DNA from: Phycisphaera sp.
Lineage (GTDB): Bacteria > Planctomycetota > Phycisphaerae > Phycisphaerales > SM1A02
Assembly (NCBI GenBank): GCA_016124975.1
Contig: WGMP01000023.1
Span: 1-64,000, forward strand
Direction of reading: 5' to 3'
Length of the DNA: 64,000 nt
The notes beneath the pieces were generated by a model. That model was not told where the DNA came from and searched no databases. It saw nothing but the letters and a program-made list of their open reading frames with translations. This document shows, piece by piece, positions 35,301 through 43,147 of the stretch; position 1 is the first letter of the stretch; each line of letters begins with the position of its first letter. The translations under genes were made by a program, and so were the position numbers.

Positions 35301-36482
35301 GACGCATCGCTTGAGATCGCAGGCACGCTGTCGCCCGTATCGATCGAGATCACGGGCGCCGATCGCCGCACGGAGACCGTGTCGACCGGCGCGCTCGCGC
35401 TTGCCGTCTCGAGCGCGAGGCTGTCGGACGAGGTCGCCGTGCGCATCACAGGCGCCGATGCGCGCGACGCGGCGAAGGGCGCGCTCGAGGTCGACGCGCG
35501 CGTGCGCGGCGCAGTCGCGCGGTCGACCGATGCGGCTGCGGCTCCCGTCGTCGACGCCACGATCAAGGCCACGAAGTTCCCGGCTGCGACGATCGATGCG
35601 TTCGCAGCGACGGGCGGCGCCGCGGGGCGCTACCTCGGCGACGCGATCGACGCGGACATCGTGGCGCGTGGGCTTTCGAAGACGCAGGGCACGCTTTCTG
35701 CGGTGCTCTCGTCACCGTTCGCCTCGGTCGAGGCGCCCGCGCTCTCGATCGCCGACGGATTCCTCCGTTCGGGCGCCGAGAAGCCGATGCGGGCGAACTT
35801 CACGCTGTCGCCCGAGGTGCGCGAGCAGCTTCTCACGCCGATCAACCCGGTCTTCGCCGACATCACCTCGAAGGAGCGCGCGCGCTTCACGCTCACGAAC
35901 CTCGCGTGGCCGATGGATGGCGACAGGCGCAGGTTCGACGCCGCGTTCACGCTCGAGACGGGCGAGATCGCGCTGACGAACTCGGGGCCGCTCTCGTTCC
36001 TCCTCTCGGCTCTCCAGGCCAGCCGCACGGAGGGCTTCGAGGCGCAGATCGATCCGCTGCGCGTCACGGTCTCGAAGGGCAGGCTCACCTACCGCGACTT
36101 CACGCTGCGCGCGGGGAAGACGCAGCAGGGCGCATGGCGCAACTCGCTCGTCTTCTCGGGCGATGTGGATCTCGCGTCGGTTCCGATGCGCGCCAACGAG
36201 ATCAAGACGGCGATCCCGCTCTCGGACGCTGCGAACTGGTCGAGCGACGCGCGCGGCGTGTTCGAGGCGATCGGCGCGGCGAGCCCCGAGCTCCTCAAGT
36301 CGCTGACGGTCGGCCTCAAGCTGAGCGGTCCGCTCTTCGACGCGAACGGCAAGCCCGCGAAGCTGAAGCAGGAGCTCGCGCTCCCCGATGTCGGGCAGGT
36401 GCTGCGCGACAACCCAGGCGCGGTGATCGACGCCGTCGGCGACATCTTCGACGCCTTCCGCAAGCGGGACAAGAAGAAGTAG
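32382..36482 (+). CDS. Giant AsmA/TamB-like membrane-anchored protein
   Basis: A 1366-residue protein with one N-terminal membrane helix (residues 9-30, LIVVGATVSLGVAAVAFAPV) followed by a continuous array of beta-strand segments rich in Ala, Val, Asp and Gly. The first segment (GTVKVGGVSLGWFSPQRVEA) matches the start of AsmA-type domains; repeats such as LDIDG/VDVRG-like strands continue to the end (FTLRAGKTQQGAWRNSLVFS). The family forms long periplasmic beta-groove bridges proposed to carry phospholipids between membranes. The overall match is one of architecture; no exact family name is offered. The end, RKRDKKK, is basic. It is alone on its strand. Confidence 0.65.
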   Translation: MPLSRWKKSLIVVGATVSLGVAAVAFAPVYLRGYARGLIEREVGASVNGTVKVGGVSLGWFSPQRVEALAIDGGAEAGSVTVNAEVAQGILALATGDEVTVSVSGRAQTPIDAEGRLGLAKLARARGEAAPSGGAAMPAPGGVQRTTPLGGRTIRVELAGIDLSVTEAGAPRYSVDGLSGSIVAKEAGSGAAGLAIDGALKAATGITQDGAVEKGAFESSFAAVLPQKKDDGSLDVRAATGSATISATSLPLPAAAGERIMAESVRVRASVLATGATLDASASIRAGDAQPSAVTATVATGALFDAGGAFAPDPAAITADVTITALPTALFAPYAPELRNGVRLDFANDLGPTADLRVAKTEGARASVVLDSQRVKLAFDGMVSASGARIEGGVLEDGKLEASVSVRPELLRAFDLDAAGPLVARIDGSNIEWSKPEREGTPWSDAFGGAFAVELARPLALRGVAQDVDVRADSARAAIAKPRGAGKARAEVALEGAYGADRALRLSTRGDIDLAARTVTAGVAELRAALDPALLSKWTNGAVAPARDGATVAIELAELAYSPGEGRSALQSLALRGSMRVEGDLSVTGGESSAVVRAVDAAFALPTAAAPGTLALSARVDGAETRISQRFAAIPSSFDDLAALGLEGTIDVRGLDPSIVARFAPAAKDALGALGAGPMTLSARNRTDAGALVADFTLDAASLDASGSARYSKDAIAARDIVCEAALTPELLAVAKVPDTVAVARGARASVRVPVFALAKGAAGWAPSGDLAARVAISGLRLERAPGLSAALDVPAFEADATYALKDERATAKGFATLGAGGAAGRVGYDLVWRKPADAKLFRGVEGTLALSQFDLARLEGALGLEAGSYSGVLGGAGGANIELRERDAAQAKLALDFPKTRGAVTVDVVEEANQRIARATGAVEAEIAAKAFAALAGLGDDPKRRVTAPVSAVVTIKSARVPLDAELKPVVADASLEIAGTLSPVSIEITGADRRTETVSTGALALAVSSARLSDEVAVRITGADARDAAKGALEVDARVRGAVARSTDAAAAPVVDATIKATKFPAATIDAFAATGGAAGRYLGDAIDADIVARGLSKTQGTLSAVLSSPFASVEAPALSIADGFLRSGAEKPMRANFTLSPEVREQLLTPINPVFADITSKERARFTLTNLAWPMDGDRRRFDAAFTLETGEIALTNSGPLSFLLSALQASRTEGFEAQIDPLRVTVSKGRLTYRDFTLRAGKTQQGAWRNSLVFSGDVDLASVPMRANEIKTAIPLSDAANWSSDARGVFEAIGAASPELLKSLTVGLKLSGPLFDANGKPAKLKQELALPDVGQVLRDNPGAVIDAVGDIFDAFRKRDKKK

Positions 36483-36894
36483 CGCCGGCGCGGAGCATCG
36501 CCGAGCGCTCAAACACGCTTCCCAGCACCAAAGCGAGCCGCCGCAGCGGCGAGCGCTCAAACTCCTGTGGCATCACCTCTGGTGATGGCGGCCGCGAACG
36601 CACTGAACGCCTTCCGCCTGCATGCTGAACGCCCAGCCTGCGTGCGCGGCCGCCACTACCCCTGCTGCGCAGGGGGATAGTGCCACACGGCACGGCATGC
36701 GACTCCTGCGCCGATCGCTCCGACTTCGCTGCGCTCCGTCGTCGTGGGCGCTTCAAGCAGCGCCCCAGCACCAACGCCAGCCGCCGCAGCGGCGCGCGCT
36801 CAAACACGCTTCCCAGCACCAAAGTGAGCCGCCGCAGCGGCGAGCGCTCAAACCACTCGCGCTCAAACCACTCGCGCTCAAACCACTCGCGCCC
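36483..36894. repeat. TTTGAGCG hairpin elements, minus orientation
   Basis: No gene. On the minus strand, sense to nuoI, the TTTGAGCGCTCGCC hairpin element occurs at 36535-36562, 36778-36806 and 36829-36857, with a part copy at 36502-36514. Two of the copies belong to a 49-bp direct repeat (36506-36554 and 36803-36850). The 15-bp unit GCGCTCAAACCACTC is repeated three times (36849-36894), directly behind the nuoI stop. Outside them, 36571-36587 is a small hairpin (CATCACC with GGTGATG). Confidence 0.75.
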
Positions 36895-37452
36895 TTACAT
36901 CGGCTTCTCACCGACCGTCTCGTCATACACCTGCAGCAGCTTCGTCTTGTCGAAGATGAGCTCCTGGCGCGACAGGCCTGTCACCTCGTAGTGGGGCGTC
37001 AGTTCGATCGCGTCGCAGGGGCAGGCTTCCTCGCACATGCCGCAGTAGATGCAGCGCAGCTCGTCGATGTCGAACTGCTTCGGGTACTTCTCACGGTCGC
37101 TCCACGGCGACTCCTCGGCGACGATGTGGATGCAGTTCGCAGGGCACGCTGTCGCGCACATGAAGCACGCCACGCAGCGGACGCGGCCGTCCTCGTCCTT
37201 GTTGAGGCGATGGACGCCGCGGAAGTAGGGGCGGTACTGGCCGCCCTCCTCGACGGGGCGGTCGTCGCGCTTCTGCTCGGGGTACTGGAGCACCCAGATG
37301 TTCTTCTTGTTCGACCCGCCGCGGCCGATGTTCTCGAAGGCGTGTCGCAGGGTCGTCCCGAGGCCCTTGAAGATCGAGGGCAGGAACAGGCTCTCGCCGC
37401 GGGTGAGGCGGGTGGGGGTCACGTCGATGACGTCTTCGTCTCGGGTCGCCAT
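36895..37452 (-). CDS. nuoI: Complex I-type ferredoxin subunit NuoI
   Basis: A 185-residue NuoI-like protein with two 4Fe-4S motifs: CVACFMCATACPANC and CIYCGMCEEACPCDA. The N-terminus has the usual GLGTTLRHAFENI helix and YRPYFRGVHRLNKDEDG lead. It would carry clusters N6a/N6b in NADH:quinone oxidoreductase. The other nuo genes are absent nearby, which is unusual. It is divergent from the atp operon with overlapping promoters, and its 3' end carries TTTGAGCG repeats. A different 4Fe-4S complex as partner is also possible. Confidence 0.88.
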   Translation of the reverse strand: MATRDEDVIDVTPTRLTRGESLFLPSIFKGLGTTLRHAFENIGRGGSNKKNIWVLQYPEQKRDDRPVEEGGQYRPYFRGVHRLNKDEDGRVRCVACFMCATACPANCIHIVAEESPWSDREKYPKQFDIDELRCIYCGMCEEACPCDAIELTPHYEVTGLSRQELIFDKTKLLQVYDETVGEKPM

Positions 37453-37461
37453 AGGGCAGGG

Positions 37462-37471
37462 ATGGTACGGT
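37462..37471. promoter_or_regulatory. Overlapping divergent -10 elements of nuoI and the atp operon
   Basis: ATGGTACGGT holds TACGGT (37466-37471, six bases from the atpZ GTG at 37478) and, on the complement, TACCAT (37467-37462, nine bases from the nuoI ATG). The two -10 boxes share the same TA pair, so only one promoter can be occupied at a time. Confidence 0.6.
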
Positions 37472-37477
37472 GTCGGG

Positions 37478-37801
37478 GTGCAGGGCGAAAGCGAACCCGA
37501 ACCTCCGCGCGAGACGGCGCCGCAGATCGCGCGGAAGCCAAGCGGCCTTCGCAGCGGCGACGCGTCGTTGCTCGGACTGGGCACGCAGATGATGAGCGAG
37601 GTCGCGGCGGGCGTCCTGCTCGGTCTTGGCGTCGACTACCTTCTCGACACGAAGAACCGATGGGTGGTCGTCGGCTCGATCACAGGGGTCGTCGTCGCGA
37701 TGTGGACGCTCGTCCGCATGGCGATGAGGCTGCAGCGCGCCGATCCGATGCTGCGCAAGGGCGGCAGACGGGACGCCGGTTCGAAGGAGCGAGACGCATG
37801 A
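37478..37801 (+). CDS. atpZ: AtpZ/AtpI-type ATP synthase accessory protein
   Basis: A 107-residue protein with two membrane helices (GTQMMSEVAAGVLLGLGVDY, then WVVVGSITGVVVAMWTLVRM), matching the small AtpZ family found at the start of atp operons, linked to Mg2+ or assembly of the Fo ring. The GTG at 37478 is chosen because a -10 element ends six bases before it and the frame is not conserved further upstream. The stop overlaps the next start by ATGA. The first 35 residues are polar. Confidence 0.75.
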   Translation: MQGESEPEPPRETAPQIARKPSGLRSGDASLLGLGTQMMSEVAAGVLLGLGVDYLLDTKNRWVVVGSITGVVVAMWTLVRMAMRLQRADPMLRKGGRRDAGSKERDA

Positions 37802-38304
37802 ACCGAGATCCCGCAGAGGAACGCCTCCCCGAAGACGAGTCCCGCCCTGCAGAGAAGCCCCGCCCAGAGGGCCGCCTCCCCGCGCGCGCGACCTACCCCA
37901 CCAAGCGCCTTCTCCTGTCGGTCGTCTCGACCGCGGCCGCACTATTTGTCCTCTGGCTCATGCTCGGCGTAGGCGCCGGGCTCACGGAGGCCGTCATTCG
38001 TGGCGGAGTTCTCGGACTCTTGTCCGCGACCGCCTCGCATCTACTCGGCACGCTCGCGGGCGAGCGGTTCAGTTCGATCGGTTCCGGGCCGACCGCGCCG
38101 CTTTCCGCCTACCTCGCCTCGAGCACGCTGCGATTCATCTGCACACCCGCCTTCGCGGTCTCGTTATACTTTGCCCTCCCTCAAGCGCCCGCACCCCTCC
38201 TGATCGGAGCGGCCGCGGGTCACGCACTCATCATGATCGTCGATGTGTCGGTCTTGCTGAAGGCGCAGGGAGGTGCAGGTTCGCGACCCACGCCAGGCGC
38301 GTGA
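37798..38304 (+). CDS. atpI: AtpI-like ATP synthase assembly protein
   Basis: A 168-residue protein with a charged, Pro/Glu-rich N-terminal 35 residues and four membrane helices (VVSTAAALFVLWLMLGVGAG, EAVIRGGVLGLLSATASHLL, FICTPAFAVSLYFAL, LLIGAAAGHALIMIVDVSVL). Position between atpZ and atpB and the topology fit AtpI, a chaperone for c-ring assembly. Sequence similarity to AtpI is weak. The start overlaps atpZ, and the stop overlaps a candidate small frame. Confidence 0.65.
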   Translation: MNRDPAEERLPEDESRPAEKPRPEGRLPARATYPTKRLLLSVVSTAAALFVLWLMLGVGAGLTEAVIRGGVLGLLSATASHLLGTLAGERFSSIGSGPTAPLSAYLASSTLRFICTPAFAVSLYFALPQAPAPLLIGAAAGHALIMIVDVSVLLKAQGGAGSRPTPGA

Positions 38305-38489
38305 TCGGTTCAGGCACCGTGTGGATGAGGGAAGGCTTCCGCTTGCCCGACAGGCAGCCGCGTCGCCTCCCTCGACAGGTCGGACTTTGTGACGGATTTC
38401 ACGAGCCCTCGACGATCGCGCCCAAGCGACGCGCGGCGAAGGCTCCGCAGGCAGCGCGACCCCCAACGCAAGCGATGAGCGACGCATGA
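38301..38489 (+). CDS. Candidate 62-codon frame bridging atpI and atpB
   Basis: A GTG at 38301 overlaps the atpI stop (GTGA), and the frame's own stop overlaps the atpB start (ATGA). The peptide is basic, with no membrane segment, and has no recognised family. atpB has no clear Shine-Dalgarno, so translation of this frame could feed ribosomes to atpB by coupling. The overlaps could be chance in a 180-base spacer; no upstream ribosome site marks the GTG itself. Confidence 0.3.
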   Translation: MIGSGTVWMREGFRLPDRQPRRLPRQVGLCDGFHEPSTIAPKRRAAKAPQAARPPTQAMSDA

Positions 38490-39544
38490 GCATCTCAGCC
38501 CAACTCGCACCCGTCTTCGAATCCGTGCTCAGCGGCGTGCCGTCCGTGCTCGCGGGCTCAAGCCCCCTCGACCACGCGCTCGACAAGAAGTCGGCGCTCG
38601 GACCGCTCCTCGGCATCGACGGCCTCAAGCTGAGCATCGTGAGCCTCGTCGTCGGCGGAACCCTGTCCTTCCTCCTGCTCGTCCTCGCCTCGCGCAGCAT
38701 CGCCACGGGCCCCGCGTCGCAGGGCACCGACCGCTACCTCACCAAGGGCCGACTCGCGCAGATCGTCGAGGTCATCGTCCAGGGCCTTCGTCAGGGCGTG
38801 CTCGAGCCGCTCCTCGGGAAGAAGACCTCGGACTACTTCCTGCCGTTCCTGCTCTCGGTCTTCTTCTTCGTCCTGACGATGAACCTCCTCGGTCTCATCC
38901 CCTTCTACGACATGCAGAAGCTGGTGATGAAGCTGACGACGGGCGCCACGGACCCCGACACGGGCGAGGCCAAGAAGGTCTTCTTCGGCGGAACCGCCAC
39001 GGTGTCGCTCTCGGTCACGGCGGGTCTCGCGGTGGTGTCGTTCTTCGCGATCCTGTTCCAGTCGGCCCGCGACCTCGGCGTCAAGGGCTTCCTCGAGCAC
39101 ATGTGCGGCGGCAAGGAGCTGCTGACGGGTCCGAAGGGGCTCCTCCTCGTCGTCCCGATCATCTTCGTCGTCGAGATCCTCGGCCTCTTCATCAAGCCCG
39201 GCGCGCTTGCCATTCGTCTCTTCGCGAACATGCTCGCAGGCCACACGCTGATGGCCACGATCTTCATGTTCACGGGCATGGCGCTCGCCGCGGGCGGCTG
39301 GATCGTCGCGGGCCCCGTCGGCATCGTCTCGGTGCTCTTCGCCGTCGCCATCTACTTCCTCGAGCTCTTCGTCGCCTTCCTCCAGGCGTTCGTCTTCATG
39401 TTCCTCACCGCGGTGTTCATCGGCATGATGAGCCACCACGGAGACCATGGCCACGACCATGGCCACGAGCATGGCGATGGACATCATGCGGACGGCCACG
39501 GGGAGTCGCACGGCCACGGCCACGCCGCGGCGCATGCGCACTGA
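38486..39544 (+). CDS. atpB: ATP synthase Fo subunit a with His-rich tail
   Basis: A 352-residue subunit a, the stator half-channel of proton flow. Helices occur at about residues 50-68, 118-135, 170-190, 210-232 and 250-310. The essential arginine is in the helix AIRLFANMLAGHTLMATIFM. The last 36 residues are an extension with about 16 His (HHGDHGHDHGHEHGDGHH and more), not part of the usual fold and looking like a metal-binding tail. atpE follows after 113 bases. Confidence 0.93.
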   Translation: MSISAQLAPVFESVLSGVPSVLAGSSPLDHALDKKSALGPLLGIDGLKLSIVSLVVGGTLSFLLLVLASRSIATGPASQGTDRYLTKGRLAQIVEVIVQGLRQGVLEPLLGKKTSDYFLPFLLSVFFFVLTMNLLGLIPFYDMQKLVMKLTTGATDPDTGEAKKVFFGGTATVSLSVTAGLAVVSFFAILFQSARDLGVKGFLEHMCGGKELLTGPKGLLLVVPIIFVVEILGLFIKPGALAIRLFANMLAGHTLMATIFMFTGMALAAGGWIVAGPVGIVSVLFAVAIYFLELFVAFLQAFVFMFLTAVFIGMMSHHGDHGHDHGHEHGDGHHADGHGESHGHGHAAAHAH

Positions 39545-39657
39545 CAGCGTCTCGTTCCGGGCCCGTGGGAGGCCCGGCTGAATGGTTCCCATCCATCCAC
39601 CGGCGCATCCCACGGCGTCCGACTCAGAAGTCTCACCCTTTGGAGCACAGTTCGAAA

Positions 39658-39969
39658 ATGAGCAAGTTCGCCAAGTTCATCCCCGTCGCCATCGCCGCCT
39701 TCATCGCCAGCCCCGCACTCGCGCAGGGCGCTGAGGCCGCCGCCACGACCGGCAAGCCGCTCTCGGCTGGTCTCGCCGCGATCGGCGCCAGCATCGCGGT
39801 GCTCGGCGCCGGCCTCGGCATCGGCCGCATCGGTGGTTCCGCCGTCGAGGCGACCGCCCGCCAGCCCGAGATGGCGTCCGCGATCCAGACCCAGATGATC
39901 CTCACCGCCGCCCTCATCGAAGGCGTCGCGCTCTTCGCGGTCGTCGTCGGCCTGCTCGCCGCGCTCTGA
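39658..39969 (+). CDS. atpE: ATP synthase Fo subunit c with N-terminal presequence
   Basis: A 103-residue c subunit. The two hairpin helices are GLAAIGASIAVLGAGLGIGR and ILTAALIEGVALFAVVVGLL, joined by the polar loop ARQPEMASAIQT. The ion-binding Glu is in LIEGVALF; the Gln and Ser/Thr-Tyr ligands of Na+ synthases are absent, so proton coupling is likely. The first 24 residues (FIPVAIAAFIASPALAQ) form a signal-peptide-like leader, which some bacterial c subunits have. A stable hairpin with a GAAA loop follows the gene. Confidence 0.93.
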   Translation: MSKFAKFIPVAIAAFIASPALAQGAEAAATTGKPLSAGLAAIGASIAVLGAGLGIGRIGGSAVEATARQPEMASAIQTQMILTAALIEGVALFAVVVGLLAAL

Positions 39970-40056
39970 TGGAGAGCCGCGTGCAGGATCGTTCCGATCC
40001 CGCGCGCGATGCACGGATCCAGCGTTCCAATCAGGTTCGCTGAGAGAGAGAACCCC

Positions 40057-40086
40057 TGCCTGCGTCGGGGAAACCCGACGCAGGCA
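40057..40086 (+). promoter_or_regulatory. GNRA-loop hairpin between atpE and atpF
   Basis: A 13-bp perfect stem (40057-40069 with 40074-40086) closed by a GAAA tetraloop. It is not followed by a T-run, so it is unlikely to terminate fully. It may protect the atpE 3' end or favour atpE over downstream genes; c is needed in 10-15 copies per enzyme. The spacer from 39970 to 40137 otherwise holds nothing recognised. Confidence 0.55.
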
Positions 40087-40137
40087 CTTCGCCCCCGGCT
40101 CGTGCGCGAGCCGATGGCCAACCGACAGGAACACACC

Positions 40138-40650
40138 ATGTTGACCCTTGCAGCAGGCCCGCTCGACACCAGCATCGTCGACATCGTCGTCGCGATCGTC
40201 GTGTTCGCGATCTTCTTCACCCTCCTCCGCGTTCTCGTGTGGCCGAAGGTCATCGGGGGACTCGACGCGCGCTACGCGAAGATCAGGAGCGAGATCGATG
40301 CCGCCGAGAAGGCCCGCCACGAGGCAGAGAGCGCGCAGAAGAAGTTCGAGCTGAAGCTGCGCGAGGCGCAGGAAGAGGCCACCCGCACGATCGCGGAGGC
40401 GCAGGCCACCGCGCGCAAGGTCGCAGACGAGCTCCGCGCCAAGAACGACGCGGAGCTGTCCGACATGAAGGCGCGTGCGCTCGCCGACATCCAGTCGGCG
40501 CGCGAGAGCGCGGTGCGCGAGCTCAATGAGCATGCGGTCGCGCTCGCGGCCACCATGGCGGGCAAGATCCTCCGCCGCGAGGTCGGCGCGTCCGACCAGT
40601 CGCGGCTTGTCGCGGAGAGCCTCGCAGAGCTCGCGCGCGCACGGAACTGA
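40138..40650 (+). CDS. atpF: ATP synthase Fo subunit b
   Basis: A 170-residue b subunit: one N-terminal membrane helix (IVDIVVAIVVFAIFFTLLRV), then the cytoplasmic stalk, a charged, Ala-rich coiled coil (SEIDAAEKARHEAESAQKKF) that ends near the delta-binding C-terminus. The ATG at 40138 has an AGGA site 7 bases upstream; an ATG ten codons earlier has none. Only one b gene is present, so the stalk is probably a b homodimer. Confidence 0.92.
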   Translation: MLTLAAGPLDTSIVDIVVAIVVFAIFFTLLRVLVWPKVIGGLDARYAKIRSEIDAAEKARHEAESAQKKFELKLREAQEEATRTIAEAQATARKVADELRAKNDAELSDMKARALADIQSARESAVRELNEHAVALAATMAGKILRREVGASDQSRLVAESLAELARARN

Positions 40651-40737
40651 CGGCGCGCCCGAGGCCGCCCCGACGCGGCAGGGCCCGAAGCCGCAAGACT
40701 CGACACCGCCAGCTCGACACCGCAGGAACCTCCCTTC

Positions 40738-41343
40738 ATGGCCAGCATCAAGCACATCGACGAGATCGCGAGCGTCTACGCGCAGAGCCTGCTCGAGGTC
40801 TGCGAGCGTCAGGGCGGCATCGCCCTCGCGGAGTCGTGCTCGTCCGAGCTCAACGGTCTCGCGGAGATCGTCCGTTCCGACAGGCGCTTCGCGGAGTTCC
40901 TCAAGACTCCGATCGTCGGCGCCTCTGCGCGCCGCGCGTCGCTCGACCGCATCGTGCGGGGCAAGGTCTCCGACCTTGTCTACCGCTTCGTGATGGTCGT
41001 CGCAGCGCATGGTCGCGCGGGCCGCATCGCCGACATCGCCGACGCCTTCGACGGCCTGCTCCAGGCCCGGCTCGGCCGCGTCGAGGTCGACATGTTCACC
41101 GTCAGCGGCGAGGCGACTCCCGATGTCATCGCCACCGTCAAGGGTGGCGTGAAGGAAGCGTTCGGCAAGGACGCCGTGATCCACCAGTACCGAGACCCCG
41201 ACATGATCGGCGGCGTCAAGCTCCGCATCGGCGACCAGCTGATCGACGGCTCGATCGCCACCAAGCTGCGCAACATGCGCGAAACGGTCGCTGCACGCGG
41301 CTCGAGCGCCATGCGCTCGCGCCTCGGCGACTTCCTCGCATAA
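40738..41343 (+). CDS. atpH: ATP synthase F1 subunit delta
   Basis: A 201-residue delta (OSCP) subunit connecting the b stalk to the top of F1. The helical N-terminal domain begins VYAQSLLEVCERQGGI, and the C-terminal domain has the family signature DPDMIGGVKLRIGDQLIDGS. It lies 87 bases after atpF and 84 before atpA in the standard order. Confidence 0.92.
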   Translation: MASIKHIDEIASVYAQSLLEVCERQGGIALAESCSSELNGLAEIVRSDRRFAEFLKTPIVGASARRASLDRIVRGKVSDLVYRFVMVVAAHGRAGRIADIADAFDGLLQARLGRVEVDMFTVSGEATPDVIATVKGGVKEAFGKDAVIHQYRDPDMIGGVKLRIGDQLIDGSIATKLRNMRETVAARGSSAMRSRLGDFLA

Positions 41344-41427
41344 GGCCGCGCAGAACCAGCACCGAACCGAACCAGCACCACGCCATTCCACGCCGGGCCA
41401 GCGCCCCGCACCCCAGAGGACCCACCC

Positions 41428-42975
41428 GTGAAGATCAAGAGCGACGAGATCACGACAGTCATCCGCCAGGAAATCGAGCAGTACTCGGGCAAGCTCGAGA
41501 TCTCCGAAGTCGGCCAGGTGGTCGAGGTCGGTGACGGCATCGCCCGCGTGTACGGCCTGTCGAAGGCGATGGCGGGCGAGCTCATCGAGTTCCAGGGCGC
41601 GGGCGGCCGCGTCATGGGCCAGGTGATGAACCTCGAGCTCGACACCGTCGGCTGCGTGCTCTACGGCGACTCGACCGCGATCCGCGAAGGCGACACCGCC
41701 CGCGCGACCGGCAACCTCCTCGAGGTGCCCGTCGGCCCTGAGCTCCTCGGCCGCGTCGTCGACCCGCTCGGCAACGCCATCGACGGCGGCCCCGCGATCA
41801 ACGCGTCGGGCCGCCAGAAGGTCGACATCGTCGCCCCCGGCATCGCCGCGCGTCAGCCCGTCAAGGAGCCGCTTCAGTTCGGCATCAAGGCCGTCGACTC
41901 GATGGTCCCCGTCGGTCGCGGCCAGCGCGAGCTCGTCATCGGCGACCGCAAGACCGGCAAGACCGCCGTCTGCCTCGACGCGATCATCAACCAGAAGCAG
42001 TACTGGGGCACCGAGGATGCGGTCGTCTGCATCTATGTCGCCGTCGGCCAGAAGGACTCGACCGTGGCGGGCGTCGTCGAGACGCTCCGCAAGAACGGTG
42101 CGATGGACTACACCATCGTCGTGAACGCCGGCGCGTCGGCTGCTGCGCCGCTCCAGTACATCGCCCCCTACGCGGGCTGCGCGATGGGCGAGTACTTCAT
42201 GTGGCAGGGCAAGCACGGCGCCACGCCGAAGCATGTCCTCTGCGTCTACGACGACCTCTCGAAGCAGGCCGTCGCCTACCGCGAGCTTTCGCTCCTCCTC
42301 CGCCGTCCGCCCGGACGCGAGGCGTACCCCGGCGACGTCTTCTATCTGCACTCCCGCCTCCTCGAGCGCGCCACCAAGCTCTCGAAGGAGAACGGCGGCG
42401 GCTCGCTCACCGCGCTCCCGATCATCGAGACGCAGGAAGGCGACGTGTCGGCGTACATCCCGACGAACGTGATCTCGATCACCGACGGCCAGATCTACCT
42501 CCAGCCGGAGCTCTTCGCCGCCGGCATCCGCCCCGCGATCAATGTCGGCATCTCGGTGTCGCGCGTCGGTGGCAACGCCCAGATCAAGGCGATGAAGGAA
42601 GTCGCGGGCTCGCTACGACTCGACCTCGCGGCCTACCGCGAGCTCGAGGCGTTCGCGCAGCTCGGCACCGACCTCGACGCAGCGTCGAAGCGCCAGCTCG
42701 ATCGCGGCGCGCGCATGGTCGAGCTCCTCAAGCAGGGCCAGTACAAGCCGTTCGATGTGATCGACCAGTGCATCTCGATCTTCGCTGCGTCGCGCGGCTT
42801 CCTCGACGACATCCCCGTTCCCGCGGTGTCGAAGTTCGAGGACGGGCTGCTGTCCTACTTCCGCGCCCAGAAGGCCGATCTCCGCGCGAAGCTCGCGACG
42901 GCGAAGAGCTTCAAGGGCATCGAGGACGAGTTCAAGGCGGCGGTCGGCGCGTACAAGGCGTCGTTCAAGGCCTGA
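41428..42975 (+). CDS. atpA: ATP synthase F1 subunit alpha
   Basis: A 515-residue alpha subunit, the non-catalytic nucleotide-binding subunit of the F1 hexamer. Walker A is [14 protein letters not shown]; other blocks are [30 protein letters not shown], and [16 protein letters not shown] with [20 protein letters not shown]. The start is a GTG with AGAGGA ten bases upstream. It is the last gene: a terminator stands 60 bases beyond the stop and the next gene is on the other strand, so gamma, beta and epsilon (atpG, atpD, atpC) must be elsewhere. Confidence 0.96.
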   Translation: MKIKSDEITTVIRQEIEQYSGKLEISEVGQVVEVGDGIARVYGLSKAMAGELIEFQGAGGRVMGQVMNLELDTVGCVLYGDSTAIREGDTARATGNLLEVPVGPELLGRVVDPLGNAIDGGPAINASGRQKVDIVAPGIAARQPVKEPLQFGIKAVDSMVPVGRGQRELVIGDRKTGKTAVCLDAIINQKQYWGTEDAVVCIYVAVGQKDSTVAGVVETLRKNGAMDYTIVVNAGASAAAPLQYIAPYAGCAMGEYFMWQGKHGATPKHVLCVYDDLSKQAVAYRELSLLLRRPPGREAYPGDVFYLHSRLLERATKLSKENGGGSLTALPIIETQEGDVSAYIPTNVISITDGQIYLQPELFAAGIRPAINVGISVSRVGGNAQIKAMKEVAGSLRLDLAAYRELEAFAQLGTDLDAASKRQLDRGARMVELLKQGQYKPFDVIDQCISIFAASRGFLDDIPVPAVSKFEDGLLSYFRAQKADLRAKLATAKSFKGIEDEFKAAVGAYKASFKA

Positions 42976-43034
42976 TTCGCGGGAGGTGCCGCCCAGCGGC
43001 GTCCTTCGAACCCGGTTCACAAGCACTGAAACAC

Positions 43035-43062
43035 ACGACGGGCGCCGCGAGGCGCCCGTCGT
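43035..43062 (+). terminator. Terminator after atpA
   Basis: Perfect 12-bp GC-rich stem (43035-43046 with 43051-43062, loop GCGA) followed by TCGTTT. It ends the atp transcript immediately after atpA. Confidence 0.75.
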
Positions 43063-43147
43063 TCGTTTGGCCCGCGTTCGGCATGTTCCGTCGGGCAACC
43101 GTGCGCCGCACGAGGGAGTGCGGAGTGCGGAGCGCGGTGCGGTCCGT

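Noticed and set aside
31413-36482. A 1689-codon open frame on the plus strand covering nadA, the spacer and the AsmA-like gene
   Set aside because: Only the part from 32382 has a start, promoter and membrane-protein pattern. The upstream part is the Arg-rich shadow of nadA in another frame.
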